Of a stretch of DNA of 64,000 nt, positions 1-11,595 are shown piece after piece. The stretch is from positions 2,174,138 through 2,238,137 of the forward strand of contig KB722739.1 of the NCBI GenBank assembly GCA_000349905.1, written 5' to 3'. The notes below the pieces were generated by a model. That model searched no databases, had not been told where the DNA came from, and saw only the letters and a list, made by a program, of their open reading frames with translations. This stretch comes from Volvariella volvacea V23. Its lineage: Eukaryota > Basidiomycota > Agaricomycetes > Agaricales > Pluteaceae. A program made the translations under genes and the position numbers. Position 1 is the stretch's first letter. Each line of letters begins with the position of its first letter.

Positions 1-966
1 GCTTGACGCTTAAAGTCGGTGAATGGTAACCATCCAGGAACGTATTTCAGCCAAGGGAGGGCATCCACGAGATATTTTCCTGGGATGGTGGACTCCGTTA
101 GGGCTGTTACTGCACGCTCAACCAACTCAACATAGGGATCGCTTTCAGGTTGAATCTGAATCCCATATGTTATTAGGAGAATCAGTTCTGCAGTCATGCT
201 AATTTAATGTCATTAGCACGTTCAAACGCACAGAACCGGAAGGATACATACTGGCGAATGTAATACTCAAAATTCTGTGGATTGATCAGGAGGTTGCGCA
301 GAAATCCGTGAGTTGACTTTATAATGTGCGCATTAAATTTAGTAACCACCGAAGACCGGAACGATTGGGACATGAGTTTGCGGTGCCTTCGCCTTTGGGT
401 GCTCTTAGTTCATGTGGATTCATAGAGTGATTATTCCGTACCAAGTGGGTCCTGCGAGTATTGCAGCATCAATTTATCACAGATCTAGCGAGCACGAGTA
501 GCTCTACTCACCATACTTCATAAAGATAAAGGCAAAATCCCAACCCATGAGCTCACAGACCATTGGAAGCCGGGGCCTGTCGTGGTTGCTTCAATAGCTT
601 GTCAAATGAGAGAGTCAACTTACCTGCTAGAATAAAGATTTGATCGGCGTTCAAGCAGCTCTTGAGCGGCAGAAAAGGAATTTAGGATGATCATATTCTG
701 TCCCACTAGATTCACATATACGACGTCAGATCCTATTCATGAGCGGTATTATTTATCTCTGCAGGTGAGTTTATTACGAAGACAGCCATACCGTATATTT
801 TGCTCCATCTCGCATAGGTAATCCAACTATGACTCTTTGGAAGATCCAATACGTTGCCAATGAGAAATCTTCCTTTGGGGCCAGGAGAAACAGGTAGCTT
901 TGTCTGCCTCTTGAGAAGGACGTACAGAAGAAATAGGACAATGGATATTGCAAGCGCAACATACAT
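1..966 (-). CDS. Cytochrome P450, copy A (partial, 3' part off the left edge)
   Basis: This is the N-terminal ~230 residues of a microsomal P450 monooxygenase; the rest lies outside the window. The start at 964-966 opens a hydrophobic membrane anchor (MYVALAISIVLFLLYVLL), then a basic patch and the proline-rich hinge PVSPGPKGR typical of ER P450s. Exon joins follow the intact paralog at 8309-10486: donor after the Tyr-Gly codon of WSKIYG, a 10 nt microexon at 442-451 encoding part of GPTW, then RRHRKLM, which gives the C-helix WxxxR motif contacting heme. The exon downstream begins MTAELILLITYG. No frame break is seen in the visible part. The heme-Cys and ExxR regions are not in the window. 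It is tandem and co-oriented with copy B (1617-3799), so a local duplication is likely. The substrate is unknown; the nearest named relatives would be OrdA-like fungal P450s. Confidence 0.9.
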
Positions 967-1616
967 TTGAGGGGATCTGAGTGGGGGTGCCTAAATGCGA
1001 GCCGGAGTTTGCATTGCGTACCGCGCAATATAAATAATCACATAGACCCAGACATTTGGGGTGGGGTTATACAATCTTGTGAAAGCCCATCTTATCCATT
1101 TAATATGGAGAAGTTCTGGTCAATAGAAAGTGACACCCGTTCTATGGCACATCAGTCTTCGGAGTTGTTGGTTGCGGCCGTTGCGTTCCACCGAATCCTT
1201 GCCCGACACGTAGTCACTCTGTGCTGTGAATAGACAACCTTGGTGACGATCACTCCGTTATTGAGGTTTCGAGCTCTCCATGCAATTATAGACCTCCATC
1301 GCCCCGAAAATTCTTTGCACAAACAGCACACAATCTGGGAGTATGAAGTCTTAGAAAGGGATGACGACATATCTCCAGTATCCATGTGCCAGACCGTTGA
1401 AGCCTTGAAAAGGTTCTCAGGATCAAGCTTATCAAGACCTGAAAGCTTACGCTCCATGGACATCACGATGCAGGGTTTTCGGGTTGAAATATGATTAACC
1501 TATATTTTTAGGCATTGTTAAAACGAGCTTTATGTACATAGCAAACTTCTAGACTGATACCCAAGAAAACCACGACATGAGAAGTACGGTGAAACTCCAA
1601 AGACGAGTGATATCCT
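967..1616. other. Intergenic between P450 copies A and B
   Basis: This holds the promoter side of P450 copy A and the 3' flank of copy B. The transcribed strand has TTATTTATAT about 60 nt upstream of the copy A start, a weak TATA-like signal. Open frames here have no recognisable motif and no splice context. I see no other gene. Confidence 0.5.
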
Positions 1617-3799
1617 TTATTTCGTGAAGTATTCATATGCTTCTGTGCTGCGGATTATGGCAGCAGCTTGTTCTGAGCGTGGTACGATCTTGCACTTGAA
1701 GGGAGCAGGACGCCTGAAAAAATGCCTCAATACCTCGAAATACTGCAAGTCCAGAGGAAACCTACGAGATACCAGCAGACGACCACTCCAAAGTAGGTTC
1801 AATGGTTTCCCCGTTCTTATCGATAGGCTTAGAGATGTCGAAGAGAGATATCAGACATGCCATTGTCATCCAAACGGACAAGGACCCAAAATGCTTTCCA
1901 GGACAATCCCTGTCAATTGTACTATTACGACAAACACTTGGCAGGAGGGCTGCAGTTAACTTACCTTCGACCAAAACCAAATACAATATTCTCTGGATCT
2001 CGTACTTCCTCATTTATTTTCCCGTCCTTGATGAACCGTTCAGGATCGAACGTGGATGGATCTGTGTAGACCTCTTCATCGTGCAACATCGCCCTACATG
2101 CACAATTGGTGTCAATGGTATGAACGTAAAAAAAACGGAGACTTACCACATATTCCCAATCACCACCGATTGAGCAGGTACCCGGTAGCCCTTGAAGGCA
2201 TCCTCGCTTTCATTGAAATGAACAACTAAGACGGGTGATTCGGGTGAATAATATATAGTACGACAAAAGGTCACACATACCAACGGGGACGACAGGCGAC
2301 CATCTCCATATCTCCTTGATCACTGCTGACAAGTATGGTAAAGAATTCTTCTGCTTGAAATCGGGGAGGGAACCAGGTTGTATAACAGTGTCTATTTCTG
2401 CTTGTGCTTTCTTGAAGACTTCAGGGTGGCACATTAGGGCAAGAATGCCATTCAAAATCGTAACCACAGTCTGTTTAGTTCAGTATTGGCAGACGCACAA
2501 TGTTATGCAATGCCATATCGACCTACTGTATCACTCGCAGCTTCAATATTATATCAGTGAGTAGTCTACCATTACTACAATAACAATAGAGCTCTTACCT
2601 ATGTACATCATCCCTGCTACGCTTTTCACCACAGTCTCTGCTTCTTTCAAATCTTCGGTCTCTCCAATAGACCGAAGCCCATCTGCAACAAAAGAGTCGA
2701 TGCCCCGTCCTGCAAGCTAGAAATAGATATTGTGACTACGGCAAATGCATAATAGCCAACAGACTAACGATATCATCGCACACTGCTCGATAGGGAAGCT
2801 CGAGAGTGTCGGTGGCATAGGTCTTGTACTCCTTTGCTAGACGCTTGAAATTGGCAAATGGCATCCACTCTGGAACGTATTTCAACCAAGGGAGAAAATC
2901 TACAAGGAACCTGCCAGGAATAGTGCACTCGTTCATGGTTACTAGTGCTCGCTCGACAGTTTCGACGAAGGGGTGATGTCCAGGTTGGATTTGAATACCA
3001 TACGTAATTAAGAGTATCAGCTCTGCTGCCATGCTAATACTATGTCGTTATTAAGGTACCCTCAAGTGGACAAACACGTACTGTCGTAAATGATATTCGT
3101 AATCCTCTGGTTCGGCTAGGAGGTTGCGTAGGAATGTATGGGTTGACTTCATGATATGAGAGTTGAACTTGCTAACGACAGAAGGCCGGAATGACTGATG
3201 CATAAGTTTGCGGTGCTTTCGCCTGTTAGATATGGTTGGTAGTCAAAACTAATTCAAGGCACAAGTAGCCTCACCAGGTTGATCCTGAGAATGCCATAGC
3301 GTTAGTGTGGGAGAGATTTAGTGGATATGGGTGACCCTTACTCACCATATTTCATGAACACAAATGCAAACCCCCATCCCACGAGCTCGCAGAGCATGGG
3401 AAGCCGTGGCCTAGGGTAAGTAGTTATTGAATTTCCTTAGGAGCTTGACAGAAAGACTAACTTGCTGGAATACAGTGATGATCGACGCTCCAATAGCTCT
3501 TTAGTGGCGGAGAGCGAATTGAGGATGATCATATTCTGTCCGGCCACGTTCATGTACAGGATATCGGGATCTACTCATACAGTATCAGAAGTTTCGTTTC
3601 GGCGGTCAATTCCAAACACCATACCGTATATCTTGCTCCATTTCGCATAAGTAAGCCACTCATAACTTTTCGGCATATCTAATATATTGCCAATGATAAA
3701 TTTCCCTTTGGGACCGGGTGGCACAGGCAGCCTTCTATGTCTCTTGCGGAGGAGATACAAGAGGAACAGAAGACTTGGAAGCACAAGTGCTATATGCAT
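1617..3799 (-). CDS. Cytochrome P450, copy B
   Basis: This is a complete microsomal P450 monooxygenase, likely ~511 aa, of the OrdA-like fungal type, and it would act at the ER with a P450 reductase. It starts at 3797-3799 with the anchor MHIALVLPSLLFLLYLL and the hinge PVPPGPKGK. Exon 1 (175 nt) and exon 2 (109 nt) match copy C exactly in length. A 10 nt microexon at 3275-3284 completes GSTW, giving WRKHR (C-helix WxxxR). Further along are the I-helix ASDT (on a 14 nt exon), the K-helix EIWR (ExxR), and the heme loop FGFGRR joined across an intron to DCPGKHF with the thiolate Cys. It ends ...EYEYFTK with stop TAA at 1617-1619, the same C-terminus as copy C. I found no stop or frameshift. The substrate is unknown. 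Its neighbour copy A lies downstream in the same orientation. Confidence 0.93.
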
Positions 3800-4364
3800 T
3801 TGGGAAGAGTCGATACGAAGGTGGGGTATGAACCCCTCTCATCTCAAAGCATAAATAAGTCCCGGGCCAGTTGATTGGCACTGAACCTGAAAAGTCGTGT
3901 GATCATTTGTCTTATCTATTTGACACACCAATGACATACCAGAAGGAGGTGTTAACCTCTTAGTGCTTTGGCAACAGATCGGTGACTCTGCCAAGACACA
4001 TTTGGACATGATGTCCATTACAGGCAGAAAGACGAACAGGGCTTACACCAGAATTGAGCGGCGATGATCTCTCGTAGCACAGACCAAAGTCCGCGTTTCT
4101 CTAACGGATCTCAGATGAAAGAACGTGCCGTCCAGCCTGAAGCTTTCTATTCTTTTCTATTCCCTCTAGCAAGCATTTAATAACCTTTATCAGTAATATC
4201 ACCGATCTTCGTGGGAATGCCACCTACCACAAATTTCGTAGGTGTCAAGCCTTGTCAAGCACCACTGGCCCGGGCATCGTCCGTTACGGCTGTACCCCGT
4301 ACCTGAAATGTGACAACAAGGTGACAAGGCGTGACACCACATCTTTCCACCACGCCCAACGCGT
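3800..4364. other. Divergent intergenic region, P450 copy B / APC2
   Basis: This is a shared 5' region between the minus-strand P450 B and plus-strand APC2. TTATTTATG lies ~50 nt upstream of the P450 start on its coding strand, as in copy A. No coding signal is recognised. Confidence 0.5.
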
Positions 4365-7300
4365 ATGGCCAGCGATGCTGTTCGTGCTCAAGTTCAAGCC
4401 AAATGGCAAGAGTCTTTCACAAGACTCAACTCGAATAATCCTGGAATCTCTGGCCTGGTCCACTTCAGCCAGGTGCGCGTCGTACACATATGTCCCAGGT
4501 ACACGGTTGGCTTACCCATTATGGACAAACATAGGCATTCGCAATTGCAATGGAATACCTGAAGCCAAAAGACATCGATACAGAGAATGAACAAGATCGA
4601 GCGTCTCATGCACATAGTGAGCGTGCATTCGCATGAATTTCGTCCAAAGTTCTGAGTCGGGTTGGTGCAAGGAAGACCTTACGCGTGCCAAGACAGCAAT
4701 TGCCATTGTCGGTAGATCGCGAATGTTGCCGTACCTTCTTGACGGATTTCTGGGTAAGTTTTCGTGTCTAGATATATGTCGCATAGGAATGACAATGACA
4801 GATGAGATCAGAAAGCATTTCTATCTAATTGAGCGAGACGTGCAAAACTATATCGCGGAGTATAGTGTATGGCTTCATTCTGTGTTCTCTTGGGCGACGG
4901 TGACGAGTCCTTTCATTCAAGTCGACACAAGACCCCAACGTTATTCGTGCCCTCATACTCCGACTAGTAAAGTGGTATGAAAAGTGGACGCCAATGCCCG
5001 AGTATGTCACCTCCCACTTGTTACCGTCATTTCACCTAACTTTTCAGTTAGCCTTGGGCCCGTTATCCACTCTGGATATGCACTCACCTTCCAAACTCAC
5101 CTTTTCTCCATCCTCCCTCCGGCCTTCTCTGAAGGATTCAAGGCTCTCTGTGCTTCTACACTCCCTACAGCAGATAAGCCCATCGACCCAAAAGACAAAT
5201 CAGGCCCAGCAATGTGGGCAGCATTCGAGAAACTTGGCCTAATCGATCGATTCGAGTCCATTATTGCGGGAGCGGGGTATGAACATATCGAAGCCTACGT
5301 TATTTCGACGTGCAGTGAAAAGTGGGCGGAGCCGATGCTGGAGCAGCTACGGGCGTGGATGACGAATCATATGGTTCCCTGGATGCTACTTGCATTCGCG
5401 CGGGGTGCCACGAGCGGTGTGTGTTGTGCTCCTCCTAGCGGCTTTGTGATACTTAACACCTTGAACCATAGCGGACGAGGCGCGTAGTATGCTTCAGGGT
5501 GTTGGCTCCAGGTTCGACTTCCATCTGAGTAAGACGCTCTGTGATCTACGGTTAGTTTTTGATAGGTCTTGGTTGGAGATCGTAATAACACAGAGACCAG
5601 GACAAGAGAAATATTCGACATTATCATTGATTTCCCAGATTCGCTAGGTGCCCTGGTTGACCTGCGTGTAAATCATCTCGCTCGTGTGATTGTACAGTAA
5701 ACTCAAAATTCCATCCAGGATTGCCTCCAACGCGTAGATCAACGTGCTGCTCTTGTAACTGCTTTGCGCAAAGCGTGAGTAGCGACATCACCGCCGAAAA
5801 CGATCTTTGCGTTAACGTCCTCCAGAAACCGCAAACGCCTCCTCCATCCCGGAGCCGACACGAAACTGATATTGTCTCAATACGTCGCAACAATCAAATG
5901 TCTCCGCATCGTCGATCCGCCTGGCGTGCTTTTGTTCAAGGTTGCAGATCCTATCCGACGATATCTTAGGTATTTTTTTTTGCATGAGATGTATTTGAGT
6001 GTTATCTCATCGCATTGATAGAGAACGACCTGACACTATTCGCTGCATAGTCGCCAACCTCGTTGGCGGTGACGATAGTGGGGACTCTCTAATTGATGAA
6101 AACGAGCCGATTCAACCTCTGCAGACCCATGACGCCGATGACTACAGCGATCCTAACTGGGAGCCGGAACCGATCGATGCTGGTCCAGGTGAGGCTCGCA
6201 TTAGCACTTTNNNNNNNNNNNNNNNNNNNNNNNNNNNNNNNNNNNNNNNNNNNNNNNNNNNNNNNNNNNNNNNNNNNNNNNNNNNNNNNNNNNNNNNNNN
6301 NNNNNNNNNNGAGGTCGTGATTAATTCTTCAAATAGATTTTAGGGCTAATAAGCCTAGCGATATTATCAGCACGTTGGTTAGCATATACGACTCGAAGGA
6401 TCTGTTCGTCAAAGAGCTGCAAGTCTTGCTCGCTCAACGACTTTTGTCAATCACGGACGATAGTACCGAGCGAGTTGAAAAGGAGGTATGGTTGCTCGTC
6501 TTTGAGTGCTCGAATCGGATTGGCTCACGAAGCTGTAGAGGAGGAATATTGAAATTCTCAAGATTCGATTTGGTGAAGTTGCGCTGCAAGTGTGCGAGGT
6601 TATGCTTAAGGATATGACGGACTCGAAGAGGACGGATGTTCATATACAGGCTCAAAACAAGGTATGAGCATAACGATCGCTCAATGCTTAGTGATTCCTT
6701 ATCGTGATCTGCTTAGTCGGTTGTTCATCCTACGATCATCTCGAAACATTTCTGGCCCGCTCTGGAGTCAACAACGATGGTTATGCCAGGGCAATTTAAG
6801 ACGTGGGCGATCTGGCTTGTCGCTCGCGCGCATATAGCTAATGCTCTTTGACCAGTCTACAAGAGGATTATTCAAAGGAATTCACGGTATTCAAGCCAGA
6901 TAAGTGGCTGAAGTGGTTCCCCAATCTCGGAACCGTCCAGCTCGAACTCGAGCTTAAGGATAGGGTTGTCGAAGCTGAAGTTCCTCCCCTGGAAGCCGCG
7001 TTTATTGAGCTGTTTTCTGAGAAAGGTGAACTATCATTCCTAACTCCAACGTTCATCACTGGTCTCACTTGCGCGTAATTCTTCTTAGATGTTTGGAACA
7101 TCGATGACCTGATAGCCGCAGTTGGATCTCAGGTCGACCGTAGCGCGGCCCTAAAGGCACTTTTGACCTGGGTGGACCTGGGTGTCTTGAAAGAAGAGGA
7201 TGAGGGCGTGTTCAAGCTTTTGGAAGTGGCTGAAACTGCGGCTAAAGGATCGACATCTACGGCCGCGTCGTCGTCGAGATTAGGTATGTCGTGTTTGCTG

Positions 7301-7645
7301 TTCCCTGTCTTCGGATTTTTAAGTAGCATGTCCAGCAGCTCCGCTCATTCCGGAGCCACCACCGGTGATGAGCATGCAACAGCAACGCGCGGAGCAGATG
7401 AAAGGATATTGGAAGGTATGTTTTATGAACACCTCCATTCATTTTTTAAAATTGACCATTGCGATCAGTACATCGAAGGCATGCTGTCGAACCTCGAATC
7501 TCTGCCCCTGGATAGGATACAGACAATGTTGAAGATTGTACCTGGGTATGATCAGACTGCAGAACAGCTAGGGATGTTCATGGAGGCCGCGAGACGAGAG
7601 GGATTGGTTATATTCAAGGAAGGCATGTGGAGGCTTAATCGGTGA
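4365..7645 (+). CDS. APC2: Anaphase-promoting complex subunit 2 (cullin-like scaffold)
   Basis: APC2 is the cullin-family subunit that pairs with RING subunit APC11 to form the catalytic core of the APC/C ubiquitin ligase. The start MASDAVRAQVQAKW is the first ATG in frame with the downstream exons. About a dozen short introns are needed. Recognisable blocks, in order: DPNVIRALILRLVKWYEKW; REIFDIIIDFPDS; KLILSQYVATIKCLRIVDPPG; DPIRRYLRERPDTIRCIV; the acidic linker with NWEPEPIDAGPG; then the cullin homology core SDIISTLVSIYDSKDLF, LLAQRLL, RFGEVALQVCEVMLKDM, HFWPAL. The C-terminal winged-helix part is MLSNLESLPLDRIQTML ... EGMWRLNR-stop at 7643-7645. All fit metazoan and fungal APC2 in order. 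A 100-N gap at 6211-6310 falls in the linker, so the exact join there is unknown. No lesion is seen elsewhere. Confidence 0.96.
6211..6310. other. Assembly gap (100 N) inside APC2
   Basis: This is a run of exactly 100 N, the usual placeholder for a gap of unknown length. It follows ...DAGPGEARIST and precedes an intron acceptor (TTTTAG at about 6344) leading into ANKPSDIIS. In APC2 homologs only a few residues separate these blocks, so the gap probably hides intron sequence and at most a short exon. Confidence 0.95.
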
Positions 7646-8250
7646 TCATGATGTAATGTATATATTTGCGCCTTGTGGTCTATATCAATCTGGGTTTAAC
7701 AGCAGTACAAGGGCTTTACGTTGGATTGCACACACTCCGTGTTCTTGGTATACAGGCATTAGTGGCCAAGATTCTTCAGAGACATGTATCCGAACGGACG
7801 TTAAAACATAAGAAAGATCATCGCCGCCCAATTTTGGCACATGTCCCATTCATTTTTCTGCCTGCAGCGGACTAGCAGCAAGCCACCGTTTTGTTGCCGA
7901 AGGCTAGAAGATTGGTTTTTCTTGGTACATATGTGATTTTGCACGTCAAACAAATGATCACGCGGTTTTAAGGTTTGCAGCACCAGTTAGCTGGCTCAGG
8001 GTTTACTTATATTTGGAGATGGGAGAGGTTCATGATTCAGCGCTCAGCGCTCAGTTTTGTACTGACTCTCCTTAATTCATCTAGCACTCGTGCTTCTCGG
8101 TCTCCCGGATGGATTGTGTTTCTAGAACGCTGCGTTGCAGTGGGTGGCGCTGATCGATGCTTATAGGCTAACTCCTCCCTTGGCGTATCACGGATAAGGC
8201 AAGTCGTCACACATTTTCTAACTCACAGCGCCCATTGCCTGTTTAGGACT
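7646..8250. other. Intergenic, APC2 to P450 copy C
   Basis: This holds the 3' flank of APC2 and the promoter region of P450 C. Small frames here have no motif. No RNA gene or repeat is recognised. Confidence 0.5.
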
Positions 8251-8259
8251 CATATAAAA
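8251..8259 (+). promoter_or_regulatory. TATA box of P450 copy C
   Basis: CATATAAAA lies 50 nt upstream of the ATG at 8309. An in-frame ATG at 8261 is almost contiguous with this box and would lie upstream of the transcription start, which supports 8309 as the real start. Confidence 0.55.
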
Positions 8260-8308
8260 CATGAGATTGGAGGAGTCCACGCCGCAACTTTGTTTCAACT
8301 CCCCTCAC

Positions 8309-10486
8309 ATGCATATAGTGGTCGTGTTACTTGGTCTCTTATTCTTCTCGTATATCCTTCGCAAGAGGCAGACGAGGCTACCTGTTCCGCCTGGTCCTAA
8401 GGGGAGATTCATCATTGGCAACTTATTGGACCTGCCGGCGAGTCATGAGTGGATTACCTATGCGAAATGGAGCAAGACATACAGTGCGCCACCTTGTTTT
8501 CAGCTCGCTCACAAATCGATTTCATAATACTACCTGAGCAGACAGTGACATTATATACATGAACTTGGCCGGACAGAGCATGATCATCCTCAACTCGTAC
8601 TCTGCCGCTCAAGATCTACTTGAGCGTCGATCGACACTGTACTCTAGCAGGTAAACCTGTCTTCTCCGGACAACCGAACTCCATGAATAATTGTGGTAGG
8701 CCGCGGCTGCCAATGGCTTGCGAGCTCGTGGGGTGGGACTTTGCATTTTTCTTCATGAAATATGGTGAGCGAAATTCGCTTGTGTCGACCGAGTCCCCGA
8801 CACATAAATGCCTCGAATATCACAGGACCAACTTGGTGGGTGGCAATCGCGCATTGGTTTTGCTTCGCTGAGGGGGGCCTAAAAGGCGAGAGCATCGCAA
8901 GCTCATGTATCAGTCGTTCCGACCGTCTGTGGTCAACAAGTTCGATGCGCATATTCAAAAGTCGGTGCACACACTCCTGCGCAGTCTCCTAGCCAAGCCA
9001 GAGGATCATGAATATCACGTTCGGCAGTGGGTGTCGCTATATGACTTTGAATGTCTCCTCGTTGATGACATCGGATTAGCATGGCTGCAGAGCTGATACT
9101 CCTCATCACGTATGGCATTCAGATTCAACCTGGCCATGATCCTCTCGTCGACATGATCGAGCGAGCGATGTTCACCTTGACTGAATGCACGACTCCTGGG
9201 AAGTTCCTTGTGGATTCTTTCCCTTGGCTACAGTATGTTCCGGAGTGGATGCCATTCACTGATTTCAAGCGTCGAGCGAAGGAATACAAATCCTATGCTG
9301 AAGATACACGCGAAGTCCCATATCGAGCGGTGCGCGATGACATCGTAAGTCCGTTCATTGGTCATTGTGGTATGTGGTTGCGATTTTTCTTGCTAGCTTG
9401 CAGGACAAGGCATCGACTCGTTCGTCGCCGATAGTCTTCGGTCGATTGAAGACCTAGAGAATTTGGAGGAATCGGAGGTTGTGGTCAAGAACGTAGCTGG
9501 GATGATGTATATAGGCAAGTGCTCGCCCAAAGTAACCAAGTGAACGCTCACCGTTATGAAATATATACGCAGCCGCAAGCGATACGGTGAGTCGACGCCA
9601 CACTACGTAACGCGACGCATTTCTCAATGCCGAACAAATTAGACTGTCGTCAATATTTTGAACGGCATTCTTGCCTTGATGTGCCATCCTGAAGTCTTGA
9701 AGAAGGCCCAAGCAGAGATTGACGCTGTCGTAAAACCCGGTCAACTCCCTGATTTCAAGTACATGGAGTCCACACCATACCTGTCAGCGATTATCAAGGA
9801 AATATGGAGATGGAGCCCGGTCGCTCCATTCGGTATGTTTATTTCTTATTCATCTTACGTGCCATTTATCCATTCTAGTTATTCACTTTATCGAGACTGA
9901 GGATGTTTACAAAAATTGTCGGATCCCTGCTCAATCAGTGGTGTTTGGGAACGCATGGTGACGCCTATAAATATTATTTGATCGTATCTCAGAGCTCATA
10001 GAGGGGAATAGGGCGATGTTGCATGATGAGGAAATTTACCCAGAGCCATCTGTGTTTAACCCAGAACGATTCCTGAAGGACGGGAAACTGAACACGGAGA
10101 TACAAGACCCAGAGAACATTGTTTTTGGATTGGGCAGAAGGTGGGTGCCTATAGGCATTCAGTCAAGAGTCCGTCATAATGACACAATTAACAGGGATTG
10201 TCCTGGAAAGCATTTTGCTTCTCTAACGGTTTGGATGACCATGGCATGCCTCATCTCTCTCCTCGACATTTCCAAGCCTGTCGACGACAATGGTAATACT
10301 ATAGAGCCAAAATTAGAGTGGGCGTCTGCTGCTATTGCGTAAGTTCCCTCCGGACTTTCAGTATTTTGAGTTGCTTACAACTCTTGCAGGCGTCCTGCTC
10401 CCTTCAAATGCAAGATCGTACCACGTTCGGAAGAAGCTGCAGCTGTGATCCGGAGCACAGAAATATATGAATATTTCACGAAATAA
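8309..10486 (+). CDS. Cytochrome P450, copy C (13 exons, 511 aa)
   Basis: Exons read as 8309-8483, 8542-8650, 8700-8764, 8826-8835, 8886-9026, 9080-9344, 9397-9514, 9573-9586, 9643-9832, 9879-9957, 10012-10140, 10195-10338 and 10390-10486. They sum to 1536 nt, an open frame of 511 codons plus TAA. The protein has an N-terminal membrane anchor, PPGP at 27-30, GPTW then WxxxR at 120-124, I-helix ASDT at 296-299, ExxR (EIWR) at 352-355, and the heme loop FGLGRRDCPG at 427-436 with ligand Cys434. It should be an ER monooxygenase using NADPH-P450 reductase; the substrate is unknown. Exon 4 is only 10 nt and exon 8 only 14 nt. Intron 7 has a GC donor (GCAAGT at 9515). Start 8309 was chosen because it matches paralog B (MHIA/MHIV) and because of the TATA position. 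Confidence 0.95.
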
Positions 10487-11211
10487 AGAGCATTATTCCT
10501 CTTTCTGCAGGTTCACCGTACTGTCTATGCTGCAGCTTCCTTGGATGTTAATTATTTATCTGTGCAACAATCCGCTGTGTCGATCCATTGAACACGTATA
10601 CTATGATCACACTACCGCGACATGATTGATGGTGAATCAGCCCATCAAGTGGTACGCTTTTGGGGTATACTGCAAGTTCCGGTCATCACCTGTGATCACT
10701 GCCAGTGAAAAGAGCCTCGGCTCTTCACTACACCCGGAACGATTTAAGCACTGCAAGCACTGAAAGAGACCAGGTTTTCTCTTATCCTTCATGTTGGTAG
10801 GTATTCCCTCACTGGACAGCACAACTCTAGCGAATTCATGTGACAAGGCAGACTTGGAGTCCCTTCGAGGGGCTGTTTCTTTTCGCGCCCCCTTGTTGAA
10901 CTTGTTCAAAAGTCCGGGGTAGAGCGGACTATCCAAATGGAGCGCCTGCCTTGCAGTCTTATCCAGTAATGTAAATATTTTAGGCAGCACCAACTATGAG
11001 GGAGGTGAGCATACTATCCCATGCCACGTTTTTGAGGCTCAATTTATCTCCGGCGTCGAGGGATTCGAAATGGAGCCAAGACGAATTCAATCTACTGCAA
11101 AAACGAAGTACAGAAGTACACCTTGCCCAGAAGCGATCAATGGAAGCACTCCGTCGAGGCCAAAGCACGATAAGACAAGATCAGTAGGACAGATAACGAA
11201 TCCCGGGTGTC
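10487..11211. other. Intergenic, P450 copy C to tRNA-Ala
   Basis: A 118-codon open frame on the minus strand (10637-10993) has no recognisable domain and no splice partners, and I do not call it. Nothing else is evident. Confidence 0.45.
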
Positions 11212-11328
11212 GGGCGTTTAGCGCAGTGGTAGCGCGTATGCTTTGCACTTGTCTAGCGACACTTGCTGTCGGCGCTTCAATGAGCCGGAATTTGTATAAG
11301 GTCCAGGGTTCAATCCCCTGAACGTCCA
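11212..11328 (+). tRNA. tRNA-Ala(TGC) with a 45 nt intron, copy 1
   Basis: The acceptor stem GGGCGTT pairs with AACGTCC, with discriminator A. The D arm is GCGC-AGTGGTA-GCGC. The anticodon stem TATGC pairs with GTATA. The loop TTTGCA+T gives anticodon TGC after U33. The T arm is CAGGG-TTCAATC-CCCTG. The intron is 11248-11292, at the canonical position after nucleotide 37. The mature length is 72 nt. A T5 run just downstream (agcctttttc) fits a Pol III terminator. Two further copies with the same exons lie at 53537 and 59114. Confidence 0.93.
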
Positions 11329-11595
11329 GCCTTTTTCACTCGCTTTTTCAGCCAGACCGAGAGCCAGACAACCTTGCACCCATGCAGGCAACAGCACGTC
11401 GCTGGTGCCTATGTGCCAACACGCGCTCCGGCAACTCAGTCGACGCCCAGAAGAGATGACGATGATGACCGTGGGACCGATTACACGTGAAATTGCTGTG
11501 GAACGCGCTCCCCACGATGATTCTTTTCTGGTCGATTAGAAGGCCATGACTGACTTCCGGGGTGCGAGTTCTTATCTACCACCACCACTGCACTC

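Noticed and set aside
8261..8308. Upstream in-frame ATG of P450 copy C
   Set aside because: It lies directly beside the TATA box, and the paralogs start at the later methionine.
10637..10993. 118-codon minus-strand open frame between P450 C and tRNA-Ala
   Set aside because: No recognisable domain, no flanking splice sites, no TATA, and composition like other chance frames in the window.
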